This document shows, piece by piece, positions 36,196 to 52,288 of a DNA stretch of 64,000 nucleotides. Position 1 is the stretch's first letter. Each line of letters starts with the position of its first letter. The DNA comes from Blastomyces gilchristii SLH14081. Its lineage: Eukaryota; Ascomycota; Eurotiomycetes; Onygenales; Ajellomycetaceae. Under the pieces are notes generated by a model, which was not told the DNA's origin, made no database searches, and saw only the letters and a program-made list of their open reading frames with translations. The translations under genes were made by a program, and so were the position numbers. The DNA lies in contig NW_003101650.1 in NCBI RefSeq assembly GCF_000003855.2, positions 257,054 through 321,053 on the forward strand. Reading direction: 5' to 3'.

Positions 36196-39100
36196 TTAGT
36201 CATGCTCAGGGGAGGCGATTTCCCTGTTGCGGCGCCAAAAGGCGAGCCGTAAGCGGCTACGTCGTCGCGGAACAGTTCGGTGGTTGACTCCATTCGTGTC
36301 TTGAGTGTGATGGTGGTGGTGGTGGTGTACTGGTGCATAATCGTGATGCGAGGGGTGTGACGAATCAGTCGGAATGTAGTTGACGGAGGTGGAGGAAGTT
36401 GGGTTTGTGATGGTAAAGCCATTCCCCTGGGTGTGGTGGCCGAAGTTTTTATCGATAAAGGCAGCCATGAAGTGTGGAGTTTTCCCATCTTCGACGTTAC
36501 TATGGTAGGTGTGAAGAAGGCTTGGACGGCCAGAAGTAGCAGCGGCGGGTGTGGCCCGATCATGGTCCACCACGCTGTCAGAACAGCTGCTTGGCAGACG
36601 ATTTGCCCGATCGTGGTCGAATTCATGGCGCACATAACCATGTTCATCATCACTGGTACCTACGCTACTAAGGCTGCTGGCTTGGGTCGTTGAAGAGATA
36701 GGTGTCATGATAGTATTGTTTGTATACGTGCTCGTGCTTTGGGTCCGTGTTCCGCTCGTAATCTCGCTTTGGCGATTCACTGTAGTTACTGTCGATGAGC
36801 GGCCGGATGAACGCTGGAACGGCCGATGACATTGGTAGCGCCGGGAATGAGATGCTTGATTGTCATCTGCGGCTGACTCAATACATCTAGAAGCGCCCGT
36901 CGATATGGTCAAGGGAGGAGTGACACCGGACGAGTCATTGTGAGTTTGACAGTCCTTATCAACTTCTTTGGGCTCATACGTTCCACACTGCATATCCTTA
37001 TTCAGCTGTAACTGGCTCAAGGCTGGTGGCAAGTTCCAAGAGGCAGGAGGGGTTCGATCAATATTAACAGCTGAACCCTCCGGGGGGGTTTCGCCTCCCT
37101 GTAGGTTCCTAAGATCCGACTCTGATTGTGCCAACGGTGTCGTGTTGCTTTGGATCAATTCAAGGGACCCTCTGCTTTGTACATCTCGATTCACGATTTC
37201 CCGCCATATCGACTTATTCCGTCTTATTTCTACTGTAGTAAATGTCATCTCGGGTATCAGGTCAGCCATACTGTCGAACAGAGGCAGTGCAAATATTGTC
37301 ATGAAATCGATTTGGCCTTTGGCGAGTTTGGGAATATTTCCAAGTTCCGGAGGGCCACCGAAGAGCGCTGTCTCCATTCCGATGGTCTTCTCCATCTTCC
37401 CTTGCTGGGCGAATTCCTCCTGCAAGGCATTTGTCCATCGTTTCGCAATGCTCCACGGGCGGGCCTATACAAGTAGAGAGGTTAGTTTACGGGAGTACGG
37501 TACATAAAACGGGCGGAGAGACGAGTCACGTACCACATTGCTAATGTCGGCGCATTTGATTAGCAAGCCGCAGAGTAAGACCCGATCGGTCTCTATTTCT
37601 TGGTCCGTCCACCCTTCCGTCGAATTGGTTTTGTGATATTTCTCCTGAAGTTTGCCTAAGCTTTCCATGAACTTAAAATGGACACCCATATCAGTCGCAA
37701 GGATAGAACTGATCATCAATTTACGCAGTTTCGCATCCGCGAAAACTGTGGGCCAATGGGATCGTAAAAGTTGCGAAAACGCAGCACAATGGAAAGATTC
37801 TAGAACAGAGTTATCGTTGTATAGCTGGGCAAGTGGAGCGTTCAGTCGGACGAGAAAGACATTATTCACTCCCGGATGACCGACGTCGTGTCCAATTGCC
37901 GTGATGAGGAGAGCTAAAGCGTCGGAGGGAGTCAACAACGATGCTATTGGACTCACTCCCGCACGTTGACTGGTTCCATTCGGGTAAGGGGGTAAAGCAC
38001 CGATGCTAACGAGAAGGTGAAAGGTCGATTGTAGGACATCTATAGCGTGGCGGAAATTGTGGTATAGGACAAAACTATTGTACGTGACACGAGTGGCAAG
38101 CAAGAATGAGTGGAGTTCCTCTGGAAAGTTCATGTAAGCTTGCGACCAGATCCCCAAAAAAGAACTAAGTAGTATTCATAACAAAAACATTCACTCACCG
38201 GAGCAGATTCGCCAGGGTTCTAGCTCTGGCATCTGTAAGGCATGCTCTAGCATTATTGTTCCAGCATGAACAAGTTCGTCCTCTGAGAAATCATGGGCTG
38301 CGAAATCCCATTTGCCGATTTCAGCCTCAACGAGCCGTTTCCGTTGGTCCAGGATATGAAGGTCACTAGGTACAGGTAAATATATTGGCATGTAACGAGG
38401 TACCGAGAGAGCCATACCTTTGGTATTCATCGACCTCTTCGTCAGGATTGCATATTCGTTTCATCAGTTTAGTCACCCTAGAAGTACTAATTAGTAGAGT
38501 CATATTTATGATGAGCGAGCTCATCACTGGGCTAAGCTAAGGGTACTTACATGGTCTCTCGAAGATAGGAGTACGGTTGTTGGTCATTGGCGCCAACCCA
38601 TGAGTGTTTTGTGGGTCTCCCGGCTGCTGTATCCCGCCATTGCTGCCTCCTAGCTGTTTTAAATATTTTGTATGCATGCACTAAGAGACTCTGAAGTCTT
38701 GACGCCTCTAACGGGGTTGTAAGGACATCGACGGCGCCCGCATCCAGGCAACGAGTTATGCATCTGTTCACCAAGGGGAAATCATTTACTATATCCTCCG
38801 CCGTAGCTTCTGAATATGTTGATTTTCCACGCTCATCGTCTTCCCGGATGAAGCGTAACACAGCGACGGGAACCGCAAGGTTCACTTCAGTCTGAATTCT
38901 CACGTTCGCCGAAAACCTGGCAAGAAGCTCGAGCATGCAGAAGTCATCCGCTTCGGACGAGAATCGTAGAAATCGTCCAACTTTTGTGTTGGGTGTCGTT
39001 GATGGCACGGGTGGTGGTGCAAGAGACCGACTTTCAGACGATTGCCATAGTGGCTCAGATGAACCGTTGACGACGATAGAAACCAGGGCGAATAAGGGGT

Positions 39101-39497
39101 TGGAATTAGGCCGACAAGTAATATTGAGCTGCGTTAACTGTTCGGCGAATGATTTTCTTGAATTAGACAGGTAAACTGTTTCTAGGCAACCAATCATTAG
39201 CTGAATTTCTTGAAATTTCAACATGTTTTAAAATCCAAATAATACACTCTGCCGCAGGCTGTATCAGCTGCAAAGTGGTCTAAAAAAAAACCACGAGGAA
39301 TATACGACTACGTTACCTTTCCTGAAGACACCAAGAAAAAGTAGCACATTGGTGCGAATTTCGCCGCTTTCATCAGCTGAGGTTTCTAGACCGGAGTAGG
39401 TGGTTACTCCAGCAGTCGAGTCGGTGTTTTTGATCACCCAACGTTCATCCTTCACACGGTCGTCTAGGTATACGGCGCAAGCTTCTCCAAGCTCCAT
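36196..39497 (-). CDS. PDE2: High-affinity 3',5'-cyclic nucleotide phosphodiesterase (class I, Pde2-like), 973 aa
   Basis: The enzyme hydrolyses cAMP to AMP and so damps the cAMP/PKA pathway. Exons are 39497-39317, 39208-38551, 38477-38418, 38365-38199, 38120-37534 and 37464-36196; every phase matches. The N-terminal half includes LPLVNR-like regulatory sequence with no named domain. The catalytic domain carries YHNFRHAIDVLQ (signature His residues), ITAIGHDVGHPGVNN (metal-binding HD), NDNSVLESFHCA, ISSILATDMGVHFKF and LIKCADISNVARPWSIAKRW. The C-terminal extension of about 330 residues is Ser/Thr/His-rich with a natural run of eight His and a basic end (RRRSRLRLAFWRRN). Yeast Pde2 lacks such a tail. 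The exon 1-2 junction is less certain than the others. Confidence 0.92.
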
Positions 39498-40548
39498 GCT
39501 GCTGGAATTGAGATATGGCGTTTTTCTGGAAAATAAACCTTTCTCAGAGCGAAGTCGACGGGGGGTTTATCCGCAGTGAAGATAAATTCACTGGAAAAGA
39601 GCCTCTCTGCTGTCTTCGGGTGTCCCGCTGAGCACCAATATAAGATATAGTCCACCTGTATTTTCTTGGGTTCCTGCTTTTTATATCAAAAAAAAAAAAA
39701 ACCTTTCAGCTTCCTTCACTTCTTCTACCCGAAACCGACAACCTTTTTTCCTCCCGATTCGGACTGAACGAGTCCCAAGACGTCTATTAGGAGAGAAATC
39801 CAGCGGCGCCAGCGTCGCCCTCAGAAAAAAGAAAAGAAGTATTGAGGATGTATGTGCAACATCCGGTTCCTACCTAAGCCGAATGGACCGGACTTGAGTA
39901 GACGCCCCTGAGAGAGAGAGAGAGAGAGAAAGGAGGGTGGCCGGGCAAACCAACGGGGTCTTTCTGCCCAGCGATTGACCAGTTTTTGGGCGAGATGGGA
40001 AACTGCACGATCGACCCTCCTATAAAAACATGGCGACGGCGAACGCACTCGGGATGGTAAGGCGGGGGGGGGGGGGGTTGTGGTAGGATTTCAACACTTT
40101 GGGTGCGAAGAGAGGATTTTGCAAGGAAGAAATCTGTGTATGTATGTGTATACAGGGCGAAGTTCTTCCGACCAACAATATAACCTTTTCTCGACAGGCC
40201 GTTTTCAGATCGGTCGAGGAATTGGTTGATGGGAGGGCGAAACTGCGGTATGGTGGTATGGGCCGGCGGCGAACGCGAAAGATGCGACAGAGAGGATCTT
40301 GGAGGAGGGAATGGCGATGGGCGGAGAGAAGAGAGAGAGATTCGAGCAGCGATATCAGGGCGCTGGGAGCAAGTGGTGAAGTTGTTGTTTGCGACGCACG
40401 CGGTTGGAGTGAGAGACGGCGGCGGAGGGCGAAGAGGAGAAGCAAGTGAGCTGGAACAGACAAAAGACAAGAAGAACAAGACAAGACTGACAAAACCTTC
40501 CAGAAGGGTTCAGGGATTTTTCGGGGCTAACATTGGACGGGGCGGGGA

Positions 40549-40705
40549 GTATGGTATGTATGGGTATGGTATGGTATGGTATAATAAGGTTGGTTTAAGT
40601 AAGAGTACTCACTCTGTAGAGTAACTAGGGTTATCAGATGCTGAGTGAGCTGTTACTTACAATATCAAGTAATGTCATACCATATCATACCATACCATAC
40701 CATAC
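40549..40705. repeat. Foldback (MITE-like) inverted repeat
   Basis: The left arm (40549-40614) begins with GGTAT pentamers and ends TAAGTAAGAGTACTCACTC. The right arm (40643-40705) begins GAGTGAGCTGTTACTTA and ends with ATACC pentamers. The arm ends match well as reverse complements, while the arm centres match poorly. The loop is 28 nt (40615-40642). No clear target-site duplication was seen. Confidence 0.55.
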
Positions 40706-41493
40706 GCAGCCACCGAGGCCCCTAGGTAAGAATTTCCCGGCTCGAAATCCTGTGGGACAAAGGAGCGTTTAGGTAACTAGCGCAATTGGCCGGTCGATTA
40801 GCCACTTTGCCGAGATGAAGATGACGCTACGCAATCCGCCAAGAGACGAAACTTGTCGTAATTGGCTCTGTACGAGGCTGTAATCCGTAATACCTGGGAA
40901 TTTATTGCTTTCTTTCTTTCTTTCTACTTTTTACTTTCATTGGAAGGAAGGTTTCTCTTCTGTTTGTTCTTGTCTTGGCGAACCTCGAAACTGGGGGGGG
41001 CGAGAGATAGATCCATTATATCGCATCCTCATGAGAAAAGGGAGACATCGATGATATCAGATATCAGATATCAGATATCAGATATACATACACATCTCTT
41101 ACTCCCTTTTGATATCAATTGTGATCAATGTTGTGTTTCTATCTAGCCTTTTTATTTTTATTTCTGTTTATTCGAAGTGGGCTGGTATGTAATATATACC
41201 CTCCCAGCCAGGATCAAAATTACTTAAAACTATTCTAGAAGCTCTTCCGTCGTGGCCACAACACCTGAATTTGGGCATTCCGCAGCAGGTACAGTACAAA
41301 GACGATGCGCCGAGTGCATCCGCGAAGCTTGCTGTGTGTGTGTTGTCGCCCGAAAACACTTCGACTTACCCACTATACCATACCACCTACTACTCTTGGC
41401 CGATTTCAAACCCGGCTGTCGGTTTCTGCCCTCTGACGAGCTCCGAACGGGTTAAGTCATAGACCTCATCTTCCGCGTCCGTAATCCGTACTG

Positions 41494-41513
41494 TGTACGG
41501 AGTACTCCGTACA
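41494..41513. repeat. Perfect 20-nt palindrome built from two TACGGAGTA motifs
   Basis: TGTACGGAGTACTCCGTACA reads identically on both strands. It is one of the strongest copies of a motif dispersed through the window's intergenic DNA. Confidence 0.85.
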
Positions 41514-44500
41514 GATTAGGCAAATAAGAAATCGCTCACCCACCCTATGATCCTCGGGAATTTTATCCCCTCGTCATCACTTACGGGATGCTCTAAGTTA
41601 CCTTATCTCCTGGGTGGCATTTTGTTATTGGAAGAGCTGTATGAGAGTGGATATGATATCTAGCCTTGGAAGAAGTGCGCACAAGGCTGGACCGCTTACG
41701 GATACTCTGGACTCAACGATGGATGCACGCTGCGTAGGGGCCGTGGACAGGACATTCAAACGGTTGATCAGCACGCAGATGGCTAGCGAAAAGTTTGAAT
41801 TGGGTATTCGGAGAATGAGCCCTGTACATACACAATATGCCACCACTGTTTGTTTTAAGGCCGTTGTTTGATGGAAGCAATGGAATGGGATTCCGAATTC
41901 TCATTTTGACCCGTTCCCCCTTGAAGCCGAGCTACTCCTGGATTGGTCCAGACAAGTCCTAGACTCCTGGGTGGCACACGACAAGAAATAAGAAAATAAG
42001 GGAAAAAAGAAGAAAAAAACAGAAAAGAAGAAAATAGAAAAAAGGACAACTAACTCAAAAGGAACCAATAAACTGGGCTGCTCTGCGCTCAGGTCCGTTG
42101 ACTTGTTTCAAGATAACACAGTTAATGGAGTTCACAACAAAAAGCCGAACTGCATCAAGAAAGGCATCTATTAGATAGCCCTCTGCTTGAAAAGGTCTCG
42201 AGCATAAAAAAGAAAGAAATACTAATGAGCCCTCTTTTTGGGGCCTAGGTAAAAAAATCCCCCCCGCTCTCGTATTCTTTGTTAGCTTCCATTCACTATT
42301 AATTATTGCCGCCCAAGGGGAGGGAAAAAAAAAGAGAAGCTGGCCATGTCGTGTCTGGACCAACTTTTTTTTTTTTTTTTTTTTATTTTTTTTTTTTAAT
42401 AAATAAATTGAAAAAAAAAAAAAAAAAAAAAAAAAAATTAGTTAGTAGGCTGCGGCTATAAATTATTTTCGTTTGGTTCAGATGGAAATCATGGAAGCCC
42501 TGTTTTTGCCCTCTTATCTACTACTCTACTAGTTACAGTATACTCCGTACAATAAACATGAACATGACTGGCCCCAAAAGATTCAACGGCGTCGCCGGGC
42601 GGCATGACCGATAATAACACTCCAGCCATGGACTCATCGGCGCATCGGACATGTTCTGTTTGTTTGTGCTTACATAGAATGTGCGGACTAGCTTCAGGTA
42701 CATACAGACTTTTGACTCCGTACAAAGTTACAAAAGTTACAAGCTTAACCTTCGGAGGCATGCAGAGAGAGCCGGCCGATTTGAGATGAAACTTCACTCG
42801 CTCTCCTTGCTGGCTTCGTATTTAGCACACTTCCCTTTTCCCCCCCCCCCCCCCCCTGGCATTTGCGCCTGTTTAGTACAAGCCGGATGGATCCATATAT
42901 GTACGCTGTATGGTATGGTATGTAGCCCCCCCCCCCCTCCGGGGGCCAGGATGGAATGACTGATGAATAACTGATGAGTCTGACTGACTGACTGGACTTC
43001 CGCCAGCCATACAATTTTCTCCCGCTCCCGCTTCGATAATGCTTCTAGAAGGATTCCTCCCTCGGCCGGAATCCAGAAACTGCGCTTGCACTAACGAAAA
43101 TTCCTCTGCCCCAAAAAAGAAGAGAAATCCCTAGTTCCGCCCGCCGGGGCTACTACTCTACTACTGCGTACAAAGGAACAGCAAGAAAAATAAAATAATA
43201 AAATAAAATAAAATAAAATAAAACAAAGTCATAGGTAACACTAAATCAGTGGCGTCCGCTAACTAACTAAAATAATAAATTCTTATTCTTGGGAAGAGAC
43301 TTTAGGAGAGACTTTAGGAGAGGGGGAACAAACTCTCTCTCTCTCCCCTTTTACTCCGAGTCGGCTCCGGACTAACTGGACTGATCAAAAGGGAGGATAA
43401 CTACGGAGTAGCTTCAACTGTAATTTGCGCCAGCCGGCAGTTGAAGAACTTGTCAGTTCCCTCTTTTTCCCCGCGCTGTTGCCCCGGCCGGGCCGTTTTG
43501 AATCAAAAGGCAGATCAATAGTGCAGCCCAGCTCGCTCCTTGTTACCTTTGACAGCTTCCTGTGGAGTTATGGATCATTAATAATGATTGCTTTTCCTAT
43601 CCGCGCACTATGTATGGGTCTAACGCTGTACGCTGCTTGTATGTTAGACGGACGGGCTGTGGGTATGTTTTATATTTTTATCCATTTAAGTAAGCAAAGC
43701 AAGATAGGGAATTTTCAACAATGAAAGGGCTCTTTTATCGCCACGACAAATAGAACCAAGCTTCTACGATGCATTATTTACCCACTCATGCCCCGATATC
43801 CCATCCCACAGGCCTCAAAAAAAGATCAATATTAAAAATAAATAAACGACGCCTTCACAAGTCACCAACCAGCCTCGTGTGCGCACAACTAGCAAAAAAG
43901 AGGCGGAAAAACAAGCACAACCAAAGCGTCGTTGATAGCAGCAGCAAACCGCCGTGGGGCCGGATCATTCAAGCGTTGGCCCCAACCAGAAGCGGCTAAG
44001 TGTGAGAGCACTTCACTTTTACTGCGTATATCGCTAAGACTTTGGGGGATTTCCGGGGCTAGTCGGGTAGATAGATAGATGAAGATGAATGGGCTGGTGG
44101 TAGCTTGCAGCTTGCAGCTTGCAACTTGCAACTTGGCAGTCCGCCGAATCGCTGAAATAATAATAATAATAATAATGAGATACATAACTTAAGTTACTCC
44201 GTAAGTACGCCGAGTGGGGTGGAACAACCCATGCCGTGCCCTGTCTTCCCTGGCCGCTATTCTTGTCAGTGGATCCTCGGCCATGGAATGATGGATGATG
44301 CAGATGATGGGGCGGGGAGACGCTCTTCCAGAAGTATTCTTGACTAGTAAGTATCCTTCGTTTGCTGGTCGTTTGTTTTTGGGGACAGGTAATAACTCGT
44401 GTGTAATGTATACATGCATACGGTACGATACTGTATCTTATCATGTTGCCTATACATATCAAACAGTGCCTACTACTGCGTAGCTTACATGCTGCGGCGG

Positions 44501-45368
44501 TGATACACAGGTTGCAGTTGCATATGTATAGAGAATTGAGTTTATTTATTTATTATTAATATTAATCAAGCTCAATAGTTGAGCTGATGGTTGACATTTC
44601 CTTTGTTGTGAGATATAAAATAGGCTTTGATTTCCTAACCAGCCAGCTGCTGCCAAGGTTGTTATTATTATTTCTATTTATTATTGAGATGTCCGTCCCG
44701 TCGACATCAAACAATAATACAACGCAATAGCCAAGGCGAAACCAAAGAGCTATCTATCTATTTATCCAACCACCCGAAGGCATCCATGGATACCAAACGA
44801 TATCCCAAGAAGATTTCGTGACCAACGATCAAGGCACAGCGGAATGGAAAAGAAGAAGAAGAAGAAGAAGAAGAAGAAATGCATCGAACAATCTTTGAAA
44901 CTTCTTCCAGCCGCGCCGCCAGGCGGGCAGGGATAACCTGTAACTAACAGAGCACGAAAGACGCTGACCCTGTCTGCATCTGACACGAGTGAGTCTCCTC
45001 GCCCTCACTATTGGCCGCTGCCAATCGAGCCGATTGTGGACTGACTGCACCCAACTGATCAATCGTTGGGATTGAGCTTGGTTGCTTGGCCCTGGGGTAT
45101 GGTAGTTATGGATAGCATCGTTATCGTTATGGAGAGAGGAGAGGGCGGGAGAATTATTACAGCGTAGAGACTTGGGAGAGTCGGCGAATTTCTGGCTAGT
45201 TAGTTTCTCTTTTATTTTTTAATTAATTAATTAATTATTCTTCTTTCCTGGCGATTCTGAGCTGCACTTGCTGCTGACTGGGACTGGGACTTGGACTGGG
45301 ATGATGTGTTGGCGTCGAGGATGGATGAGGTTCTTGGGACTGATCATTTTTTACTTTTTATTTAGTTA

Positions 45369-45370
<2 letters not shown>

Positions 45371-45422
<52 letters not shown>
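45371..45422. repeat. Homopolymer T(52)
   Basis: Uninterrupted run of 52 T on + within the 8-kb gene desert, preceded by TTTAGTTACC. Confidence 0.85.
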
Positions 45423-45424
<2 letters not shown>

Positions 45425-47479
45425 CCGCCAGGTAAAATCGAACAAACAAAACATGACTTATCATAGTATATCTACGATGTAGTGTGTGTGTATGTACATG
45501 TACATGTACACTGAGGCGGCTGGGATGAAGGATGTCGGGGAATGTCTCAATTATGTGCTGAATTTCAACTATTAGTCTGCCTAGCCATGAATTAACTTCT
45601 CTTTTCCCATCTCCTCTCCCTCTCCTAGAATTTCTTTTGTCTGAACCGTTTTTCCGCAGGTGGACAGGAGTTTTTTCCACCTCTTTTTTTGCCTTCATTG
45701 TTGTTGACCTTTCGGTTTGGCTGGCTGACTATATCTAGATAGAACCTCTTGCTCTCGCCTACAGGACCAGACCTCTCTCTCTTTCTCTCCCTTGGCTACT
45801 TCAAAAGGGCCGCATCAATAATGAATTAAAAAAAAAATCAAGTTTATTGCCCCACAGCCTACTCTGTACAGGCCCGCTGAGATTCGCAAATGATTCCCAG
45901 CGCACTTCTATACCTACCCCTATCAAGCATGGCCCACACTGCAAACAAAGAGCCCTCCCCTCCCTGCCTTGTTGCTCCAGATGGCCCCCCCATGGACGCC
46001 CTGCAAGACTTGCCAATAATGACCCAAAAGCTGGGGTAAACTGCTTTTGATTCGCGGTTACTGCATAAGTCCCAAGGCCATAGTTGTTATGTCTATCTTA
46101 AACCGCCCCCCTCCGGCCTCAATCCCCAAGGCCATGGTACTGTATCTGCATATATATATATATATATATATAGTGTGCAGCGAGCATTCGATTGATATAC
46201 CTTGCCTATTGCACATATGTACGGTACATGTACGGTACATGTACTATACATCCATGCTACATCCATGCAACTTTACACTTCCCTACTTTATAAAAGGCCA
46301 GTTTCAATCAGGAATATAAATAAAGAATTTTATGTGTTTGTTTCTTTTTTTTCTTTTCTTTTTCTTTTCTTTCTTTTTTTTTTTTTCCTATGACTTGGGT
46401 AAGAAACTGGGAAAAGGATTTCATTTTGTGGCTATACTATTTATCTCCCCTTTTCTTTTTCGTTAGTTAACAGGCACATATAGACATGGATGGTTCATTT
46501 ATTTACTCTACCTACCCTACCACCCCATTAAAAAGGCTTCTAAAAAAAGTTTATATCGTGTTTCAAAATGAGTTCCATGAAATACTAGCCTAAGGGGCCC
46601 CTGAAACCCGATGTGAATTCTGTTGATATAGTTATATATATATATTTCCTCCCTAACAAAATACGGAAATGTGAGTGTTGCGCGCCATCAAAATGTGCGT
46701 TTCCTTGATGGTTTCCTCTCTCTTTTATTCCCCCTATCCTATCTCATTTGTATTTCTATTTATTATGCTTAAAAGATACATACATGTACTGTACAGTACA
46801 TACATATGACTTGGAGGAAGACGGACCAGGGCTTGGCGTGCCCAACCCTCCTCTTCTTTTGATCCAACCTCGACGAGTTTCCATGCACGCAACGTACTGT
46901 ACATGACATGTAACTTCCCCCATAGGATAGGGCTAAGAAGTACACTAGAAGTGCCAGAGTTCGAAGATCCGCGTCTTCTTGATTCCTTTTCTTTTGGTGT
47001 GTACTTACTACCTTTGTCAGGGTTTTAATTCTATTCTACATAGGACGCATGTAGAAAGCAAATCGATGATAGGAGTTCAATCAAGGAAAAATGGGGGAGG
47101 GGGGAGTCCTTTTACACCTGTTGAAAAAACATATCCTAGCAACGTTTATAACAAAATAAATTGGGCCTGGTATATCAGGATCTAATGAATGTGTGTCTAT
47201 GGAAATGCTTCTAGATCTTCCAAGTTAAAAACATATTATACTTACGCCATGTAATATTGATACTATACCAAGGGGTAACTAGTAGGTAGTAAGTAAGTGT
47301 AGATTGATTGATACTATTGCCCCGGGGCGAGGAATGTTGGGTGCCGCTGAAAAAAACCATTGCAATGCAATTCGTACAAAATGCCAATGAATGGTAGGTC
47401 GCAAATCTGAGTCCAATGCCTGTGTTTGATGTCGTAGAGAAAATAACCAACAACAAGGCCCAACCGCCGCTGTACCACT

Positions 47480-51091
<3,612 letters not shown>

Positions 51092-51388
51092 TTCGCATTG
51101 GGTTGCCCAACATTAAAACAAAAACAACATAAGGGAAACAACAGAAGATTTTCTCATTCGATCCAACGTGTGTAGTCTGTCATTATATCATCTTATTCAT
51201 ATCCCACACTCTGGATTATCTACTATATCGCGCCTGTCATTGTTTGGAGATTAGCTGAAATAGGCAGAAGATTGTTCCGCGCTAAGAGCGCGGAAGCGTA
51301 TGATCACCGCGCAACATAGTTTTCCCGGTGTCCGTTTAAACCTCACTTTCTCCCTCATTCATCCACCAGTAACTACAGAGGACATTCG

Positions 51389-51774
51389 AGTTTTACCAAA
51401 ACCACTAGCAGTTATTATTATTAGTATTCTTCTTCCTTTTATTCTCCTATTTCAGTGTGAACCTATACAGAAGATCTCTCTCAGCATCTTACCCTGAGAG
51501 CAGAATTTATTTCTAATCACTCATCTAACTACTCTCACTCAGATGTATACAGATCTCAAGCAGTCTTTATATTAATTATATGATTTTATATGCATGTCAT
51601 TGATCAGAGAAAACTCTTCACTACTTTTAATTTGAATTTGAAATCTAGTATGATTCTGATTCTTTAATATCTCTAAACTAGACTGTTCAGAGAAATTCAT
51701 TAAAATCAGATTAAATCTGAGTGAATACAAAGACAATCTTTGTACATTAGAACTTAATGTTATTCTGTCTATTA

Positions 51775-51818
<44 letters not shown>

Positions 51819-51992
51819 AAATCATTTTCTTCTAGTTCATTGATGAATCCTCTGTAGTCAAGCCTCAGAAGATTGTGAATGTAATCAAATAGATCATGAA
51901 CAAGTCATCTTGTGTTAGAGATAGGATTCAAACCTGCAGCTCTGATGTCTCAGAAGGGCCATTCCCCCATAGCCAGTTCCCACCATGGACAG
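51389..51992. repeat. CpG-free block, 604 nt
   Basis: No CG dinucleotide occurs between the CpGs at 51387 and 51993. Only one CpG lies in the 724 nt from 51389 to 52112. The block includes (TA)n at about 51777-51814 and the tRNA-like box pair listed next. It resembles mutated repeat DNA. Confidence 0.65.
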
Positions 51993-52010
51993 CGCTTTTG
52001 CCCCACCAAA
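51777..52010 (-). mobile_element. Possible degenerate tRNA-derived SINE or tRNA pseudogene
   Basis: On the - strand, TGGCTATGGGGG (51975-51964) resembles a Pol III A box. GGTTTGAATCC (51934-51924) equals the B-box consensus GGTTCGAATCC except for C to T at its CpG. The start-to-start spacing is 41 nt, close to that of tRNA genes. GGC and GCC on either side of the A-box loop could pair as a D stem, and AGG/CCT could pair as part of a T stem. An acceptor stem does not pair. About 110 nt further the sequence runs into (TA)n, like a SINE tail. Confidence 0.35.
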
Positions 52011-52233
52011 CTACTACCAGTAAAGAAGATTTTTTACCATGTCCCATCTGTTTGTAAAATTAATTCCCCTTGTTGTTCACATGGTGGGGCCAAAATGTTA
52101 TAGTAGTAGTAGCGTGAAATGATCTAACTGGATTTGAATTTGATGGATGTGAGGATGTGAAGCAATGAAGCATAAAGTAGACTGGATGGAATGGAGCTGA
52201 CACTTTTTGTTAGTCATTTCGCATTTTTAGCTG

Positions 52234-52234
52234 A

Positions 52235-52288
<54 letters not shown>
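52234..52288. repeat. (ATT)n microsatellite
   Basis: About 18 ATT units in intergenic DNA, followed by GATTCTGACC. Confidence 0.85.

Larger units (their letters stand above)
39498..47479. other. Gene desert, 8 kb, rich in simple repeats
   Basis: No frame has family similarity or coding composition. It contains a G12 run at about 40067-40078, the foldback element 40549-40705, ATATCAG tandem units near 41052-41082, C runs at about 42841 and 42927, (AAAAT)n near 43190-43221, GCTTGCA tandem units near 44103-44137, a GAA run at 44850-44878, T52 at 45371-45422, (TA)n near 46151-46171 and five TACGGAGTA sites. The right end takes the HELQ 3' region and the left end the PDE promoter. Confidence 0.55.

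Noticed and set aside
39874..40493. Overlapping - strand frames of about 160-200 codons upstream of the PDE gene
   Set aside because: Ser/Pro/Leu-rich composition from C/T-rich DNA and two frames open at once. Better explained as leader or promoter sequence.
44850..44878. Tandem GAA/AAG and other triplet repeats as a CRISPR array
   Set aside because: Simple microsatellites without spacers, in a eukaryotic genome.
51920..51960. Retrotransposon primer-binding site read on the - strand (CATCAGAGC..GGTTTGAATCC)
   Set aside because: The resemblance is to the plant-type PBS, which does not match the fungal initiator tRNA 3' end, and no paired LTRs were seen. The tRNA-like A/B-box reading fits better.
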